Source of the DNA: Pempheris klunzingeri
Taxonomy: Eukaryota > Chordata > Actinopteri > Acropomatiformes > Pempheridae
Assembly: GCF_042242105.1 (NCBI RefSeq)
Contig: NC_092014.1
Span: 12,032,374 to 12,096,373 of the forward strand
Direction of reading: 5' to 3'
DNA length: 64,000 nucleotides
This document shows positions 36,701-48,998 of this stretch, one piece after another. The position numbers and the translations under genes are program-made. The notes under the pieces are model-generated. The model had not been told where the DNA came from. It saw only the letters and a program-made list of their open reading frames with translations, and did no database searches. Within the stretch, counting starts at the first letter, position 1. Each line of letters starts with the position of its first letter.

Positions 36701-39700
36701 AAAGTAAACAAGTCCTCATGGTCAGCGCCTTCCAATATGACCCATATAGACTATGTTGCTACTTAATAAGCATTTGCGTAAAGTAAAACAACTACACTAC
36801 AGTTAGAAAACTATTGTCTTGATAGTTAGCTGACTCAATCTCCAGTGTCACAGTTTATGGATTGTGTGCCCAATAAAATGTATGATGTAGCAGCACACTA
36901 CCTCTAAACCATACGGTCTGCTGTCATTTTCTTCAAGATGGCACCAAACTGAACTACAACCTGCAAATCTAACACTGCTTTGAAGGGGAATAAAGATTCT
37001 GGAGGCTAATCACTGGGAATCAAATAAAAGTTGTGAAGTCCTGTTCTCTCATACATTCCATACAGACAAGGTCATTTATCAAGGACCTGCAGTCAACGAC
37101 CCACCTGTCGCTACCTGTTGCATGCATGACTCAGGTCTTTACTATTGGCTGTCACTCTAGTTCATAACCATAACTTTCAGTCAGACTACTATATTGAGGG
37201 GTGCATTGTGAACGGGGCATTGATGTGTACACAGTTGTACCTGCTTACCTCAGAGTGATCAGTCAGCAGGATGAGACCCTTCACTACGTTCATGGGCTCC
37301 CCAGTCATGGAGAACATTTTAGACATGAGGTCACTGTAACCCTTGAAGAAGGTGACAGGCCGCAGCTGGACGTCAAACAGCAGAGCCGACATCCCAGAAA
37401 ACGACTCCAGGTCTTCCTCTCCCTCATCGGGTGTGGCACCAATGAGTGACTCCAGACCCTGGGCCTCAATTGCCACCTGGAAGACAGGAAGAATATTCAA
37501 ATTAGGCTAAATTTGCAATTTGATAATAGTCTGTTCTGATACTTTACATTACACAACATGAACACTTTTATCAATGGGCATAAAAACAGCATCAAAAGAT
37601 TAAAATGCTCTTTATGTTTTATATATATTACAGTATTTCATTTCACTTTCATTATCTGGTTACTGTACCTGCAGTCCATGTAGCGTTGCTCCATTACTAG
37701 CACCATAAATATTCATGTTGCTTCGCCTCAGGATCCCCGAGCCTGAATACAGGATGTCCAGACTGTACGTGGAGGTCACATCAGCAGAATCTATGGAAAG
37801 TACTCAGTTAGTTTGTTGTGATGTTATTTACCTTAATATTGTTATTGTTAAAATACAATAAATAGTGAGACTCAAAGTGATGAGTTTAAAGGATAACCAA
37901 ATACCTTAAAGGTCAGTGTTGATGTTTTACTCACTCGCTGTTATTTTAACAACATTTTTCCTTCTTGAGCCATTATATTGTGCATTTTTGAGTACTTATA
38001 GGCTTAGAGGTATGAGTTCATTACTCACGTGCCATGAATCCTGAGAAGGCAGACGATGACCCAACTTTTGAAAAACGGTCATAGTTAGAGGAAATCCTGT
38101 CCTTCATAGCTTGTTGTATAACTTTGCTGAAAAAATAAAGAACAAAATTATATCATACAATAAATGGCTGCAGTATGTATTGGTAAAATCTTGCTCTTTA
38201 TGATCCTTTAGACAAAATGAAAATTTACTTTTTGGTTTTGTTTTGTTTTGCAGAAAACAAAAAGTTCTTATTTCTCTTTCTTAATTCGGTCCATCAGATG
38301 TATTGTAACACACCTGGCAGGCAGCTGGAAGCGGAGGATGTCCTGGATCTTAGACAGCATGTACTTGTTCATTTCATGAGGCAGGTTTCCAATAGACAGA
38401 AGCACATTTTTGACCTCTGTGTATGAGGGGTTGCTACTGAGGATGACGTCAGCAGCTGCAGCTCTCACATTTTTCTCGTAGATCCGTCGATTCTGGTGGT
38501 AAACCCTGTTCACCGTCCGCTTAACCTAAAAATGAATGAATAAATGTTAAATGTTGGGTTTGACCTACACGTAGAACATAAATGTCAGTTCAAAGGAGGT
38601 GGTATGTGCTGTATTCCTTACCTCATCTGTCATGAGAGTGACATCATATCTCTGCAGAGCAGTGAGGGCGATGGTGTTGTAAGCTCCCACCTCCGACTCT
38701 GCGTATTTGGTGAAAATAGGAATGGCCTCTGGAAGCATAGAGTTCTTCAAAGCCAGAAGATACATCTGGACCTCAGACTCAACCTTCGTGCTGTCAGGAC
38801 CTTCTAAAATCAGCTTCTTCACCTTCACCACTGTCTGTGAGGCAAATATGCAGCAATCAGCTTTTAAATTCGTTCAAACTTGGTTTAATTTCCAGAATAT
38901 TCCACAAACTAACTCATCCATTATCTGATAATTCAACATGTTTTACTTTTGGCGCTATAATTTTGTGTGACTTCTTATTTACTGTCTTTTTGGAAGCTCA
39001 CCGGTAAGTTGCACCCTCCTTTCTGACACAGCTTATTGACCAGGGCTCCCATAATGATCACCACTGACTCTTTGATGTCAGTGCTGCCGATCTTTCCCTT
39101 TGAAATATCCTGAAACAGAAACTCTTGTCATTAAATTCACCAAAAACATTGGAAATGCTGGGATAAAACGTATGTACGATGTGGATTTGTTTTGCATAGT
39201 TATTCTTAGGACTGCAGGCTCTAAACTTTAAGACACATCAGGGACAATAGATGAGGTAAGTTTTTGCTTTCTTTTAACCGCTTGAGTGCTGACTTTTTCC
39301 TGAATTTGTCACTTTGCAGTTAATCTTTCAGGCAGGGCACTAATCTGAACTTCAGCAGAGGTGGAGCACACCTTTTTCTCTTCTAAATCACTGATATGTA
39401 CCAAATGACTGCAGGTGTTATTCTTTCCCCTCATAAGCAAGTAAAGGTGCCAATTCTGTCGTTAATGACATGGCACTCACCAGCAGAGCCTGGAGCATTC
39501 TCTCGTTGGGGTGTGAAGCAAAGCCACATGCATAGAGAAACCTCTCCTGCAGAACCAAGCCTTTGGCATCGGTGAAGTTGAGGAATTCAAGCATGGCATC
39601 CAGAGACGCAACAGTCTGGGAGGAGGTCACTGCATCCACCACCTGAGGTCTGATACCAGTAGGAAGAGGGTAAACACAACAATGGTGAGTTAATCTCCTT

Positions 39701-42700
39701 GGATCCTGACGTTCTAAATCTTAAAAGTTAGACAAGTTCAAAGAAACAGCGATAGAGTCATAGAGTCGGTGGGTAAGTTAAGATGTAGGGAATAAGGAGG
39801 TGCCTGCTTACAGAGATGTTTTGCTGGCGCTCTTCAACACTTTGAGGATCTCGTCTTTGGACGCATGCCTAATGCTCTGAATGAGGGCCAGAAAGCTGCG
39901 AGGAGCCGTGGCTTTGGACAGGCTCGCTGGCTCCAGCAGTTTCTGTTGAGCCTGCCAATGTTCAAAAAGCTAAGAGGGAGAACGTGGGGGAGAAGGAAAT
40001 TGGAGACAGATCGTATTCAGGTCAATAATTACAGTACAAAAATATACAGTATCTATTTCCTTATACAGTGTTATGTAGGAGTCATTTTGTAATAATGACT
40101 TGTACAAGCCAGATGGTTGTACTCTGAAGAGGGTCTGTAGGCATTAAAATGTTAGTTGTACTGAATCCATAAAGAGTAGTGTGCGAGGATCTTTATCCAC
40201 CTGTATAAAAAATCCCTCCTGTTATCCCTCCTTGGAGAGGAGGCCCATCATAATGATGTATTCAATAAAATCCATAATTGTTCTGTTGAATGTTTTATAA
40301 TTTACACTAACACATGGGCCGTAATATTGGGAACTGAGAGAATAAATATCCTGTCATTAACATCAGCATTATCTAATTCCTCATCACAAGCAGTCCAATG
40401 ATCAGACAGGTTTTGAACAAACCCCTTTGGTTGGCAAAACGAAAGTGAACAGTAAAAAAAAATCCCCCAAACTGTCAGTTATGCTGGTATTTCATGATTA
40501 AACCAAAGTATTGGACAAATTGGAAATTTGACCTGGTGATGGACCAAGAGTTATTAGGATTCATCCTGAGAAGGAAATGAATATCTGTTCCAAATTTATC
40601 AACTATTTGACAAATGTCCAAGACATTTAACACAGAGCTATAAATTTTAACATCATGGCGGTGTTATAGGATAAGTCCGAGGATCACCAGAGTCATTAGT
40701 ATGCATCCTCTGAGGGCCGTGAATGTCTGTACAAAATGTCATGGCAATCTATAAAATACATGTTGAGTCTCTTCAGTGTGAACATGGCGGAGTGACGTTG
40801 CCATCCATAGGGCCTGGCTGAAATGTGTTTGTGTATGAAAGTGAAACTTTGGTGTGTGAAAGAGAGCGGGTACTCACTGATGGACAGCCCTTGCACTTGG
40901 ATTTGGCCTTCTCTGCAATGATACCAACAGCTGCCAGTTTGGCGTCGATCGACTTGACAACCCCGGCCACATCTTTCCCAGCAGCCTCCAGCGGTCCAGC
41001 CTCTGTCCCTACCAACGTGAGGGCTTGCCTGGGAAGCAAAGAATGTTAAAATTTTAAATGTGCCCATATCAGAGATGGCAGCACATATGAATTCTTTGTC
41101 AAGGAATTTACCTGGACACAACTTTAGCCGCAGCAGATCTGCGGGCGTTGACAGCCACTTTGTGTGTTTCTTCAGCCTTGGCTGAGCGGATGAAACCATC
41201 CTCAAGTGTGAACTTTGTAACAGAACTAGATTTCCTGCTCACGCCCAAGACCTGAAGACATCATGGCATGATTTATTAGTGAATCGTTATATATATATAT
41301 ATTTGCTCTGTGAGTTGGCTGGATGTTGACATACCTGACTGTGTGTGGTGAATCCAGTGTCTGCAGTCTTACACGTCTCCAGGATCTTGGTTCTTGTTAC
41401 TTGACCTTCGACGGCCTTGTAGGCGACTGTGCACCTTCCAGACACGTCATTCTGTTCCCAGACATCAAGTGTGCTCACATTAGATGTGATGTACATTAGT
41501 ACATGTGATAAAACATATATAAATATTTTTAGGCCGTTTACCTCTATAACCTTCCCAGTATTGAGCTGTAGTTGCAGTAAGCTGGCCAGCCCCCTTTTAA
41601 GGTTCTTGATGGTTGCAGGTTCGGCCCAGTAGGAATAAAATGCTTTTGTCTAGACGTGTGAAAACAAAGAAATATGTTAAACAATATTTTATGCTTTTGA
41701 ACGGTGGGCACCAAGTCATTTTGCTCGGCAGATAAAGCAGCTCCTCTGGTTATATTCTCTACACACGTCAGTAAAAAGCAATGACCGGCATGAAAGATGA
41801 GTCTCATGTTTATCTATGTCGATGTTATCATATTAAAATAACAGAACCAAAGCTCAGTCAAATGTGTTTAGTTCATCTTAGGAGACATCATATCATGCTA
41901 CAAAGTCTTCTAGTGTGGCTTCAGACTCAATAATGGACTCATGAGTGGAGGAAGCAGCCTACAGTGTCTCCTACTGTATACTGTATGTAGTTTATTTGTG
42001 GGCACTCAGCCACAATAACAGCTATGAACACCATAAATAGACTGTCCACTGCCACTCTGTGTATTTTTCCTGCCACGGCCTGCCTTCAGTACAAATAACC
42101 TGACAACACCAGGGAGGACACTGATCTGTCCACTGTCATACTGTCAGTCAGCTCCTTCTTTCAAACTTTACTCCATTACCGAACCGGTATTAATCCTGAG
42201 AGGTGACAGTTTAGCTCAAATTTCTTTTCTGCTGGTTTAGTTCAACAGTCAGCCAACAGTCAATGATACTTTTTAGAAAAAGATATATTACAAACAATAT
42301 GCTTTTGAAGTGCCTCTGTGTGGAACTGAAGTCCTGGCATTATGTAAAGCCAATATGAAGAACAAAAACGTCTCTTTTTACTGCTCTTCATGCTGGATAT
42401 TAGAAATCATGGTGCCTCCTCCTAATAAAGAGTTTGTAACTTTGAATGAATTGTTTTAGTCATGGTGAAGAAATCAATTTTAATAAATTGTTCATGAACA
42501 ATTAATAGAGCCATTAGTTACAACTTGTAAACCCCTTATGAGTTGGCAACCAAGCCTTTACTGTATGTCTTGCACAACAAGTAATGAGAAGCTATTTAAA
42601 TGTAAATGAGATATCTAACAATCAGCCTCCTACTCGTCTTTTGGTGGCTATTATGCATTATTGGATGGTATACAGTGATAATGATGTGATAACAGTGAAT

Positions 42701-45186
42701 GGGTTTGGCTTTATCCACCAAGCCGAAGCTGTTCACTGAGTCAGGCGTGTTCATTCATTCACTGACCCTCTGAACCTGCTGACCTTTGCACGCAAGCTGG
42801 TATTTCCCCTGCCAGCATCATCACTCCGGCACAGTGACAGTAAGCTCATTAATTCTGTGAATGCAACAACGGTGCAGTGCTGGAAGTGCACGACTGACTT
42901 TCTAACACTTTTTATGTAGCATCTCTCACATGTATAACATCACAAACTGGCTGAAAACAACAATTCTACTGTTGTTCTTTGTCAATATTTACCAAAAATG
43001 TTAACTCTTTATGCAAATAGGTGTCATTTTGACAGTACGCCACCCATCTAAAGAGACTGAGTTTGAACAGATAATACCAGCGATGAGTGGCTCATAAGGA
43101 CTACTTTCTTTATACGCATATTGTTTAATAGTTTAACCTAAACTCTTCAGTTCTCTGCAACTGTAAAGTGCTAAAAAGATCAATGGCTAAAAAGAATTAA
43201 AATGAGCAATGATTACCAGGTACTAGGAGTGGCGATGCTAATGCTCTTACCTTTCCATTTCTCAGATGCACTAAGAAAGGTTTTGTCAGAGCTTCTAGTT
43301 TGGTCTTCCCCAAAACACTTTCTGCTGTGGACCCGTGGAGGATGTTCTTCTGCTCCGATCGACGGGACGCGTGGTCGATCCTCACATTTGAGATCTACGA
43401 ACAACAGATGAAGTCCTTTTTGCAATTAGTTTTGTGTGCATTGTCAGTTTTGTGTGTACTTGTAGTCGGAAATATTGTGTGGATTATTCTAACTCTCTCA
43501 GAACATATTTAATTAAAACATTTATAAATGTACCACAGAATGACATCATATCCAGTTTCAACATGTGATCGGACTGACATACCGCCAGTTGAATCAGTTG
43601 GTCATCTTTGTTGGTGGGATCTCTCCACACAAGGTGGATGTCCACATCTGTTGAGATCCTGTAGCCAGCACTGCCCTCCTTAGACCCCCTGGTCCTGTCC
43701 ACCAGTACCTCAGTGGTGTAGCTGAATTTGTACAGCTGGTTGTTGTTCAGCCGGGGTCCTGCAGCACCACCTGAAGAAACACAGGAAACACAGCTGGTGA
43801 GCTAACAAGAGTGGAGGGTGGTGCTTTACACCATTGTCAACCACTTTCATACCACACATAGACTAACAAATACATTTTGTTACAGTTTTATTATTACACC
43901 TAAAAACTGATTTCTGATAGAAAAAAATGAAACTTAACTTGGTAATCCATTACAATTAACATTTAGTCATCTTCAATTGTTTGTCTCTGTACCCTCATAT
44001 AATAACACAGTTATTAAGCAGTGTTTCTCTATTGGTGGAGCATTCACGCTCAAAAATTGTGTACTTTTCAAACCAATCCACACATTTAACTGCCTTTCTA
44101 TTGAAAATATAGTAACTTTGACATGTGTTCACTGTGACGAATGAACACAAACCAGAGGACTCATAAGCTGTAAACTATGTCGGTAATTAGGTCAATTTTA
44201 ATACTGAAGCATTCTGAAACTGGTGTGTAAAACCCTCTGATATGATTTTTTTTTACCAGCGATATTCACAAACACAAGACAAGATGGGCTTACGTTTATA
44301 ATAAGTGATATCAATTGTATAAAAAAATAAAAACTTCCACTGAACATACTGCTCCTTTTTTTCTTTCATTGTTTGTTTCCTTCACAGAAAGTGGTGATTC
44401 GATCAGCAGCTTCTTAACAAGGCATGCTCAAGTTAGACAAGTTAAAAAAATCCCTCCTCTGCTTAATGACAAGCTTTCCATTAGATACGACATCAGGCCA
44501 TGAGGGAAGACAGACAGACTGACGTGTCAGTACTTGATTTCGTCAGCGGTCACTACGAAATGTGGAGCTTGAATCCAACAAATACAAATTCTGGGTCAGT
44601 AACTGACTGACGTTCTTAGGTAACATCAGACGTAAAACACCCACAGAAATGATGATGATAATGAAATATGCTATGTTTTATCTTTCTTGGCAATTCTCTG
44701 ATTAATCAGTGATGTCGCCAAGCAGCACTGTGTGAAGCTACTTCTTTGACAATGAAAAGGGGAGACTGACATTGTAGCTCTGTAACATCACCCAGAGTGA
44801 TTTCCTGCCAGGATTCATTCATTAGGGGGTTTGAAGTCTCTGTAGCATGTTAAAGTGAAGCTTGACACCTTTGTTCATCAATAATTTATCAACGTTTCCC
44901 CTAGAAAGAAGCCTCCAGAGCACAGCCAAATGTCATTTTGAACTACAAATAAATGACACATTTCTACTGACTGATCATGAATAGACTTTTTTTTTTTTAT
45001 CCCAAATAAATGAATGAAACCTTTACAAATAATCGGCCTAAAGTTTCTGTTCCCCAGATAAATATCCCACTGCCACAAACTGTATCTACACACAGGAAAA
45101 ACTCCAGAACAACATATCCACTCACCTTTGGCAGCAGCTGAGACAGAGGAGGCTGCACAAAGCAAGAACACAGCTAGAGTTAACAT
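33725..45186 (-). CDS. mttp: Microsomal triglyceride transfer protein large subunit, complete, 886 aa
   Basis: Eighteen coding exons: 45126-45186, 43583-43770, 43251-43394, 41542-41649, 41335-41451, 41112-41251, 40878-41028, 39812-39969, 39481-39649, 39002-39109, 38622-38834, 38314-38525, 38029-38126, 37669-37790, 37249-37476, 36290-36414, 33984-34154, 33725-33872. They total 2661 nt (886 aa; human 894). MTTP dimerises with protein disulfide isomerase in the ER lumen and loads triglyceride and phospholipid onto apoB to build VLDL and chylomicrons. Residues 1-18 are a signal peptide. The N-terminal vitellogenin-like beta-barrel runs to about 300, the helical domain to about 600 ([24 protein letters not shown]), and the lipid-binding sheets to the end ([25 protein letters not shown]). 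The Arg in VRAAAAD (residue 540) appears to align with human R540, an abetalipoproteinemia site. All junctions are GT-AG and keep phase. Confidence 0.98.
34281..34433. repeat. Foldback MITE-like element in mttp intron 16
   Basis: Arms of about 31 bp at 34281-34311 (gcatgtgaattatcac...aaacacat) and 34402-34433 are imperfect inverted copies. The element is about 150 bp and noncoding. No target-site duplication was established. Confidence 0.5.
35235..35440 (+). repeat. SINE fragment with tRNA-like B box and conserved teleost core
   Basis: ggtttgatccc (35248-35258) resembles an RNA polymerase III B box. It is followed by cttgggcactgaacccca, gaatgatgtgtgaatgggtgaat, gcgctctgagtggttgaaaaga and aggtgctatatgagtacaaa, the core and tail of a very common teleost SINE-type repeat. 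It lies in mttp intron 16, opposite to the gene. Confidence 0.75.
40480..40800. repeat. Interspersed teleost repeat, copy 3, in mttp intron 7
   Basis: ctggtatttcatgattaaac, caaagtattggacaaattgg, tttgacctggtgatggac, ttcatcctgagaaggaaatg and aatgtctgtacaaaatgtca follow the order of the family at 32.04 and 51.03 kb. It fills much of the 907-bp intron between exons 40878-41028 and 39812-39969. Confidence 0.75.
41650..43250. promoter_or_regulatory. mttp intron 3 with a liver-factor motif cluster
   Basis: This is the 1.6-kb intron between exons 43251-43394 and 41542-41649. At 42780-42791, tgacctttgcac is the reverse of GTGCAAAGGTCA, a good HNF4/DR1 site. About 200 bp further on, tcaatatttacc has a FOXA core, gttaact has an HNF1 half site and atgcaaat is an octamer. 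MTTP is a known HNF4A target in liver and gut, so an intronic enhancer at about 42.75-43.02 kb is a reasonable inference. The rest of the intron shows nothing. Confidence 0.35.
45126..45186 (-). other. mttp: mttp signal peptide exon
   Basis: This exon encodes [20 protein letters not shown], a typical cleavable signal peptide (hydrophobic core, small residues at VSA before the cut). The start is fixed because an ORF extension upstream has no splice or family support and the exon matches the position of the short first coding exon of MTTP genes. Confidence 0.9.
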
Positions 45187-45293
45187 TGTGTGTCCTCTCT
45201 CTGTGGCCACAAGAGTCAAACACAGTGAAGAGTCAGTGGCTGAGGTGGCACTGAAGGGCCAAAAAGAAAGGCAAAGCAAGTCCAAGCTACTCC

Positions 45294-45376
45294 TATTATG
45301 TTTTATCTGAGGGGAGGGCAGACTCCAAACTCCACGCTCAAGTACTAAGTACGAGATAACCAGCAAATCATTAACC
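45294..45376 (-). promoter_or_regulatory. mttp proximal promoter: HNF1-like, DR1-like and TATA-like sites
   Basis: On the minus strand, in 5' to 3' order, are GGTTAATGATTTG (45364-45376; close to the HNF1 consensus), GAGTTTGGAGTCTGCCC (about 45315-45332) and GATAAAACATAA (about 45296-45308). From memory, the mammalian MTTP promoter has the same order of HNF1 site, an almost identical GTTTGGAGTCTGACC DR1/HNF4 element and a TATA-like element. A start near 45270 would give a 5' UTR of about 85 nt. Confidence 0.55.
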
Positions 45377-45429
45377 TGAGGAGCACAGATTTGACAGGAA
45401 CTTCTGCTAATGACAGATGCAGCCATGTA

Positions 45430-48400
45430 GGCGTCCTGCTTTTAACACGCTCTGCGTCTGCGCGCGGCCATGTGATTGACTGATCAATGAAAAGGAAGCG
45501 TTTGATTGATTCAACTCATCAAGGGACAAGTTAGACATGCCGTCTTGGAGGTTTCCAGCAGAGTGCATGTCCTGAGTAGTCAACAATAGGGTCGAGTTAT
45601 ATTGATCGGGGGAAAAAAAACAAAAAAAAAAACATGAAATTAGCACGAAAACATGTCAAAATTGCCCAAAAGATCGTTTATATTTACCGAGAGGTGGTGG
45701 ACGGACCTCCTCATGTTAGATGCCTTTCACCTCAAGTCTTCTTGGGATGAACAGTCGGTGCTTTGTCGCTGTGTCCTGGTTGGAGGAAATGGGCAGTCTG
45801 TCCGTGAAACCAGCCCTCTAGCTCAAATTACAGCATCTCAGTGGACCCAAAGTTTGGCAAATTTCAGCCGAGAGTCAGTCTGTGTAAAGTGTTGAATATG
45901 GTATGTCGACATAACCTTGATCCGTGCTTGCAGAAAGTTTGGAGAAAAGGAAAGATCCCAGGCTGAAGTCAGTCCAGTTAATACGGTTCAGATCACATTA
46001 ATCTATGAAATACTGTGTAACAGCTGCTTACAAACGTTGCACCTTCAGTGTGTAACATTATAATATGAGAAATAGGTGTTCTAGTAACCTATATACTGTG
46101 CAGTGAGTGTGTGTGTGTTTGGGGTCATATGAAGGCTTGAACAGGCCCTATATTAAATAGGGTATAAAACATTTGTATAATAAGATAAACAATCCGCTTA
46201 TTCTTCAAAACCAAAACTTCCAGTCTGTAAAGACACAAACTTTTAGTGATCAGAATCACTCTCTGAATCTGTTGTAAAACTGTGCTGGAAAATACAAGGT
46301 AATTTGAGTCTGGCTCTTAATATACAGGCACAGCTACATACATTAGAGAGTGAGGGAGGGAAAATGTTTTTGCAACAATATTTAGTTTGTCACAAGCGTT
46401 ATAGAAAATAACGAGGCTGTACGGGACAGCAAATAATCAGTTTTACTTAAGATGCAATGAAGAAATGCAATGTCTTTAAAGACGGTTGGGTAGTTAACAA
46501 TGTGCTGCATGTGTTTGAATCATAGGTTTTATACGTGAAATGTAGCGGTCGGATAACTGTCATGGAGTTAGAAGTACAATATTTGTTATGAGATGCAGCA
46601 GAGTAGAAGTATAATGTCGCATAAGATGGAAGTTTATTAGTGCACGACTTGAGTAAATTTGCTCAGTTACTTTCCATCACTGAGCTCTCAAACATTGTGA
46701 ATTTGACCGAAAAGCCAGTGGGGGGGTCAGTGTTTATCTGACATGACTTCCAGTTTCTGTGTTCTGTGTTCCAAGTTTCTGTGGGCGAATGTGACTCCAG
46801 AGCAGCAGTGAAAACAGAATTAAGATCACTTCAGCACTGATGTCTTCACAGATCGTTTGTCTCTTCAGGTTGATATCATTGCAATCCATCTCCAGCTCAG
46901 AGACATCATCTCATCTCTCCCTATCTGATGATTCCCTCACTAAAGATAGACGTCTCCAACAATTAGGAAGCTGCTCTGTCAGTAGATAATAGTTCTGGGT
47001 GTCAGTGTGCTTCTTTGTACAGATAAATGTACCAGGAAGTATGTCATGACCTGTGGCACACTGCGGGGATATTTCTGCTATTTTTAAAGTAAAAGGGATG
47101 AATAGGTTATCCCTACTTTTTAAACTTACTTTTAGATACTTTAAAATTTTAACTACAAACACCTTTTATAGATGGATAAGAAAATAGTTGTGCTGGTCAA
47201 AATCACAAACTACTGCTGAATAACTTCACCACAACGTTTATCCTCACATCATCACATAAGTGGATGAAGATTTAATATATTCCAATAAATAAGAATACAG
47301 AGACAGAGAGAATAAAGCAAATACTGTAGATACAGTAGAATACAATAAATTCAAAGCATATCAAAACTAAATCAATCACATTCACAAACATACCAAGTAC
47401 ATGTGTGTTGAAATGCTTTCTGACCATTTCATCTGAATGAGAATGGAAAATTCAGGTGGAAGAATGTGGGGCTGTCTCCACATTTATGGTTGGAAAAATT
47501 CAACAAGTGAAGTACACACACAGAGTACATGACACTGCAGGGCTGCTAAGGCACCATAAATGTTTCAGGGGCCCAGAGTTCAGAGTTTTTGCCATTAAAC
47601 TGGAGAGAAAGTGAATGGATTTAAGAGGAAGGTTGATTACATCAGTGGGAACAAGTCTGTTGTTCACTACTGAGTTTAGAGAAAAGTCATACTAAGGCAT
47701 CTGGACAAAGGTCAGATCAATCAATCCCTGATAACACAGCAAACAGATACACTTATCAAAGCTGGGTATCTAAATTGCAAATTATCTGTCTTGTGTTAGA
47801 AGAAAAGTATGTGTGTGTGTAACCTATTAATCTTTGTTGTTCTCTCAGTGAAGGAGGTTTATTCTAAGAAAAAATCAGCAACGTGGCTTCTCCGCTCCGA
47901 CTGTGCACCGACGACGCCTCCTCAGTCTGATCAACAAATGAGCTAAAGACTGAGACGACACATGAACTGCAGAGAGACGAAGCTCTGCTCGGCCTTCTAA
48001 AAATCAATTTCTGTTCCATGGATTCACTGTATTTGAGACTGAAGATAATCTGTGCCTTTTAAATCAGCATATGTCTGGTTTTAGTCTTGCTGACAAAATT
48101 TGAACATCTTGAATTTCTCCTCTCACAATAGCCAAAATTGGAATGAAATATCATTTTAAGTGGCAGTATCCTACTTTTTTTTCAACGTAATATCAATGGT
48201 GAATTATTACTGTTCCTCTGGTAAAGCTGCCCTGGTATTGATCATGCTGACTCACTGTCACACTGTCACATGGTTTACTGGGACACTTGAATATCATAGA
48301 GCCAATCTTTACTGTTATTAGGACTGTGACGCCAATGTCTTTCCTAACCTGCCCATGAATATTGGTTAAAATGCCTGCTGTGAGAAAAAGGTCTGACCGG

Positions 48401-48990
48401 TGGAGATGATGCAACTCTTTTGTGTCTACTTCAGTTAGGATGAGACGACCGTGAAGCAATAACACTTTTCATCAAGGGCACCGCATGTCAGACAGGACAT
48501 AAAAACTAAACTTATAGAGGAGGAATCAATATAAACACCCTTTAATTGCAGAGATCATGCTTTCACATGGTCACATATCACATGCTCCTTGCGCAGAAGT
48601 TGCTGTTTGTATTTTCTCGTTGTCCGTGACGGGGCAATGAATTCTACTGGCATTGTCAGACCAACTCACAAGCACATCATAAGCTTGCACATTCATTTGG
48701 TTCTCTGCATTGACTGTAGCTCAACGCTAAGAATGAGAGTATTAGTCTCAAACACTAGATGGTGGTATTGAGTGACAGCGTTAGTAAACCACAATTCCTC
48801 TGCAAAGGACAAAAACTACTGCATTAATCAGCATGACACAGCAGGAGAGGGCAGGTTTCTGTTTGTAAGTAGGAACCTTACAAAAGTGCAATTTGTTGCT
48901 GTCTTTTTTCTTTTTTTGTAACCAATGTAAAAAACAATATATACAACATAATATATATATGGTATGTAAACACAGCCAAGAGTTTACAAA
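45430..48990. other. Intergenic DNA between tspan5 and mttp
   Basis: Both flanking genes are on the minus strand. I find no supported gene. The segment at about 48190-48330 (catgctgactcactgtcac, gtttactgggacacttgaat) resembles 57290-57350, suggesting a low-copy repeat. The open frames at 46911-47162 and 48193-48465 are unrecognised and unspliced. Confidence 0.5.
46500..46685 (+). repeat. 'Acttttactt' percomorph repeat, copy 3
   Basis: gcagcagagtagaagtataatgtcgcataagatggaagt and cgacttgagtaaatttgctcagttactttccatcactg match the 3' half of the family seen at 13.88 and 15.16 kb. Confidence 0.7.
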
Positions 48991-48998
48991 GAACCACA

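Noticed and set aside
44878-45426. A 182-codon minus-strand open frame containing the mttp signal peptide
   Set aside because: It runs through the mttp promoter, exon 1 and the start of intron 1 without splicing. Only 45126-45186 is real coding sequence, because the donor at 45125 and the next acceptor keep the MTTP frame.
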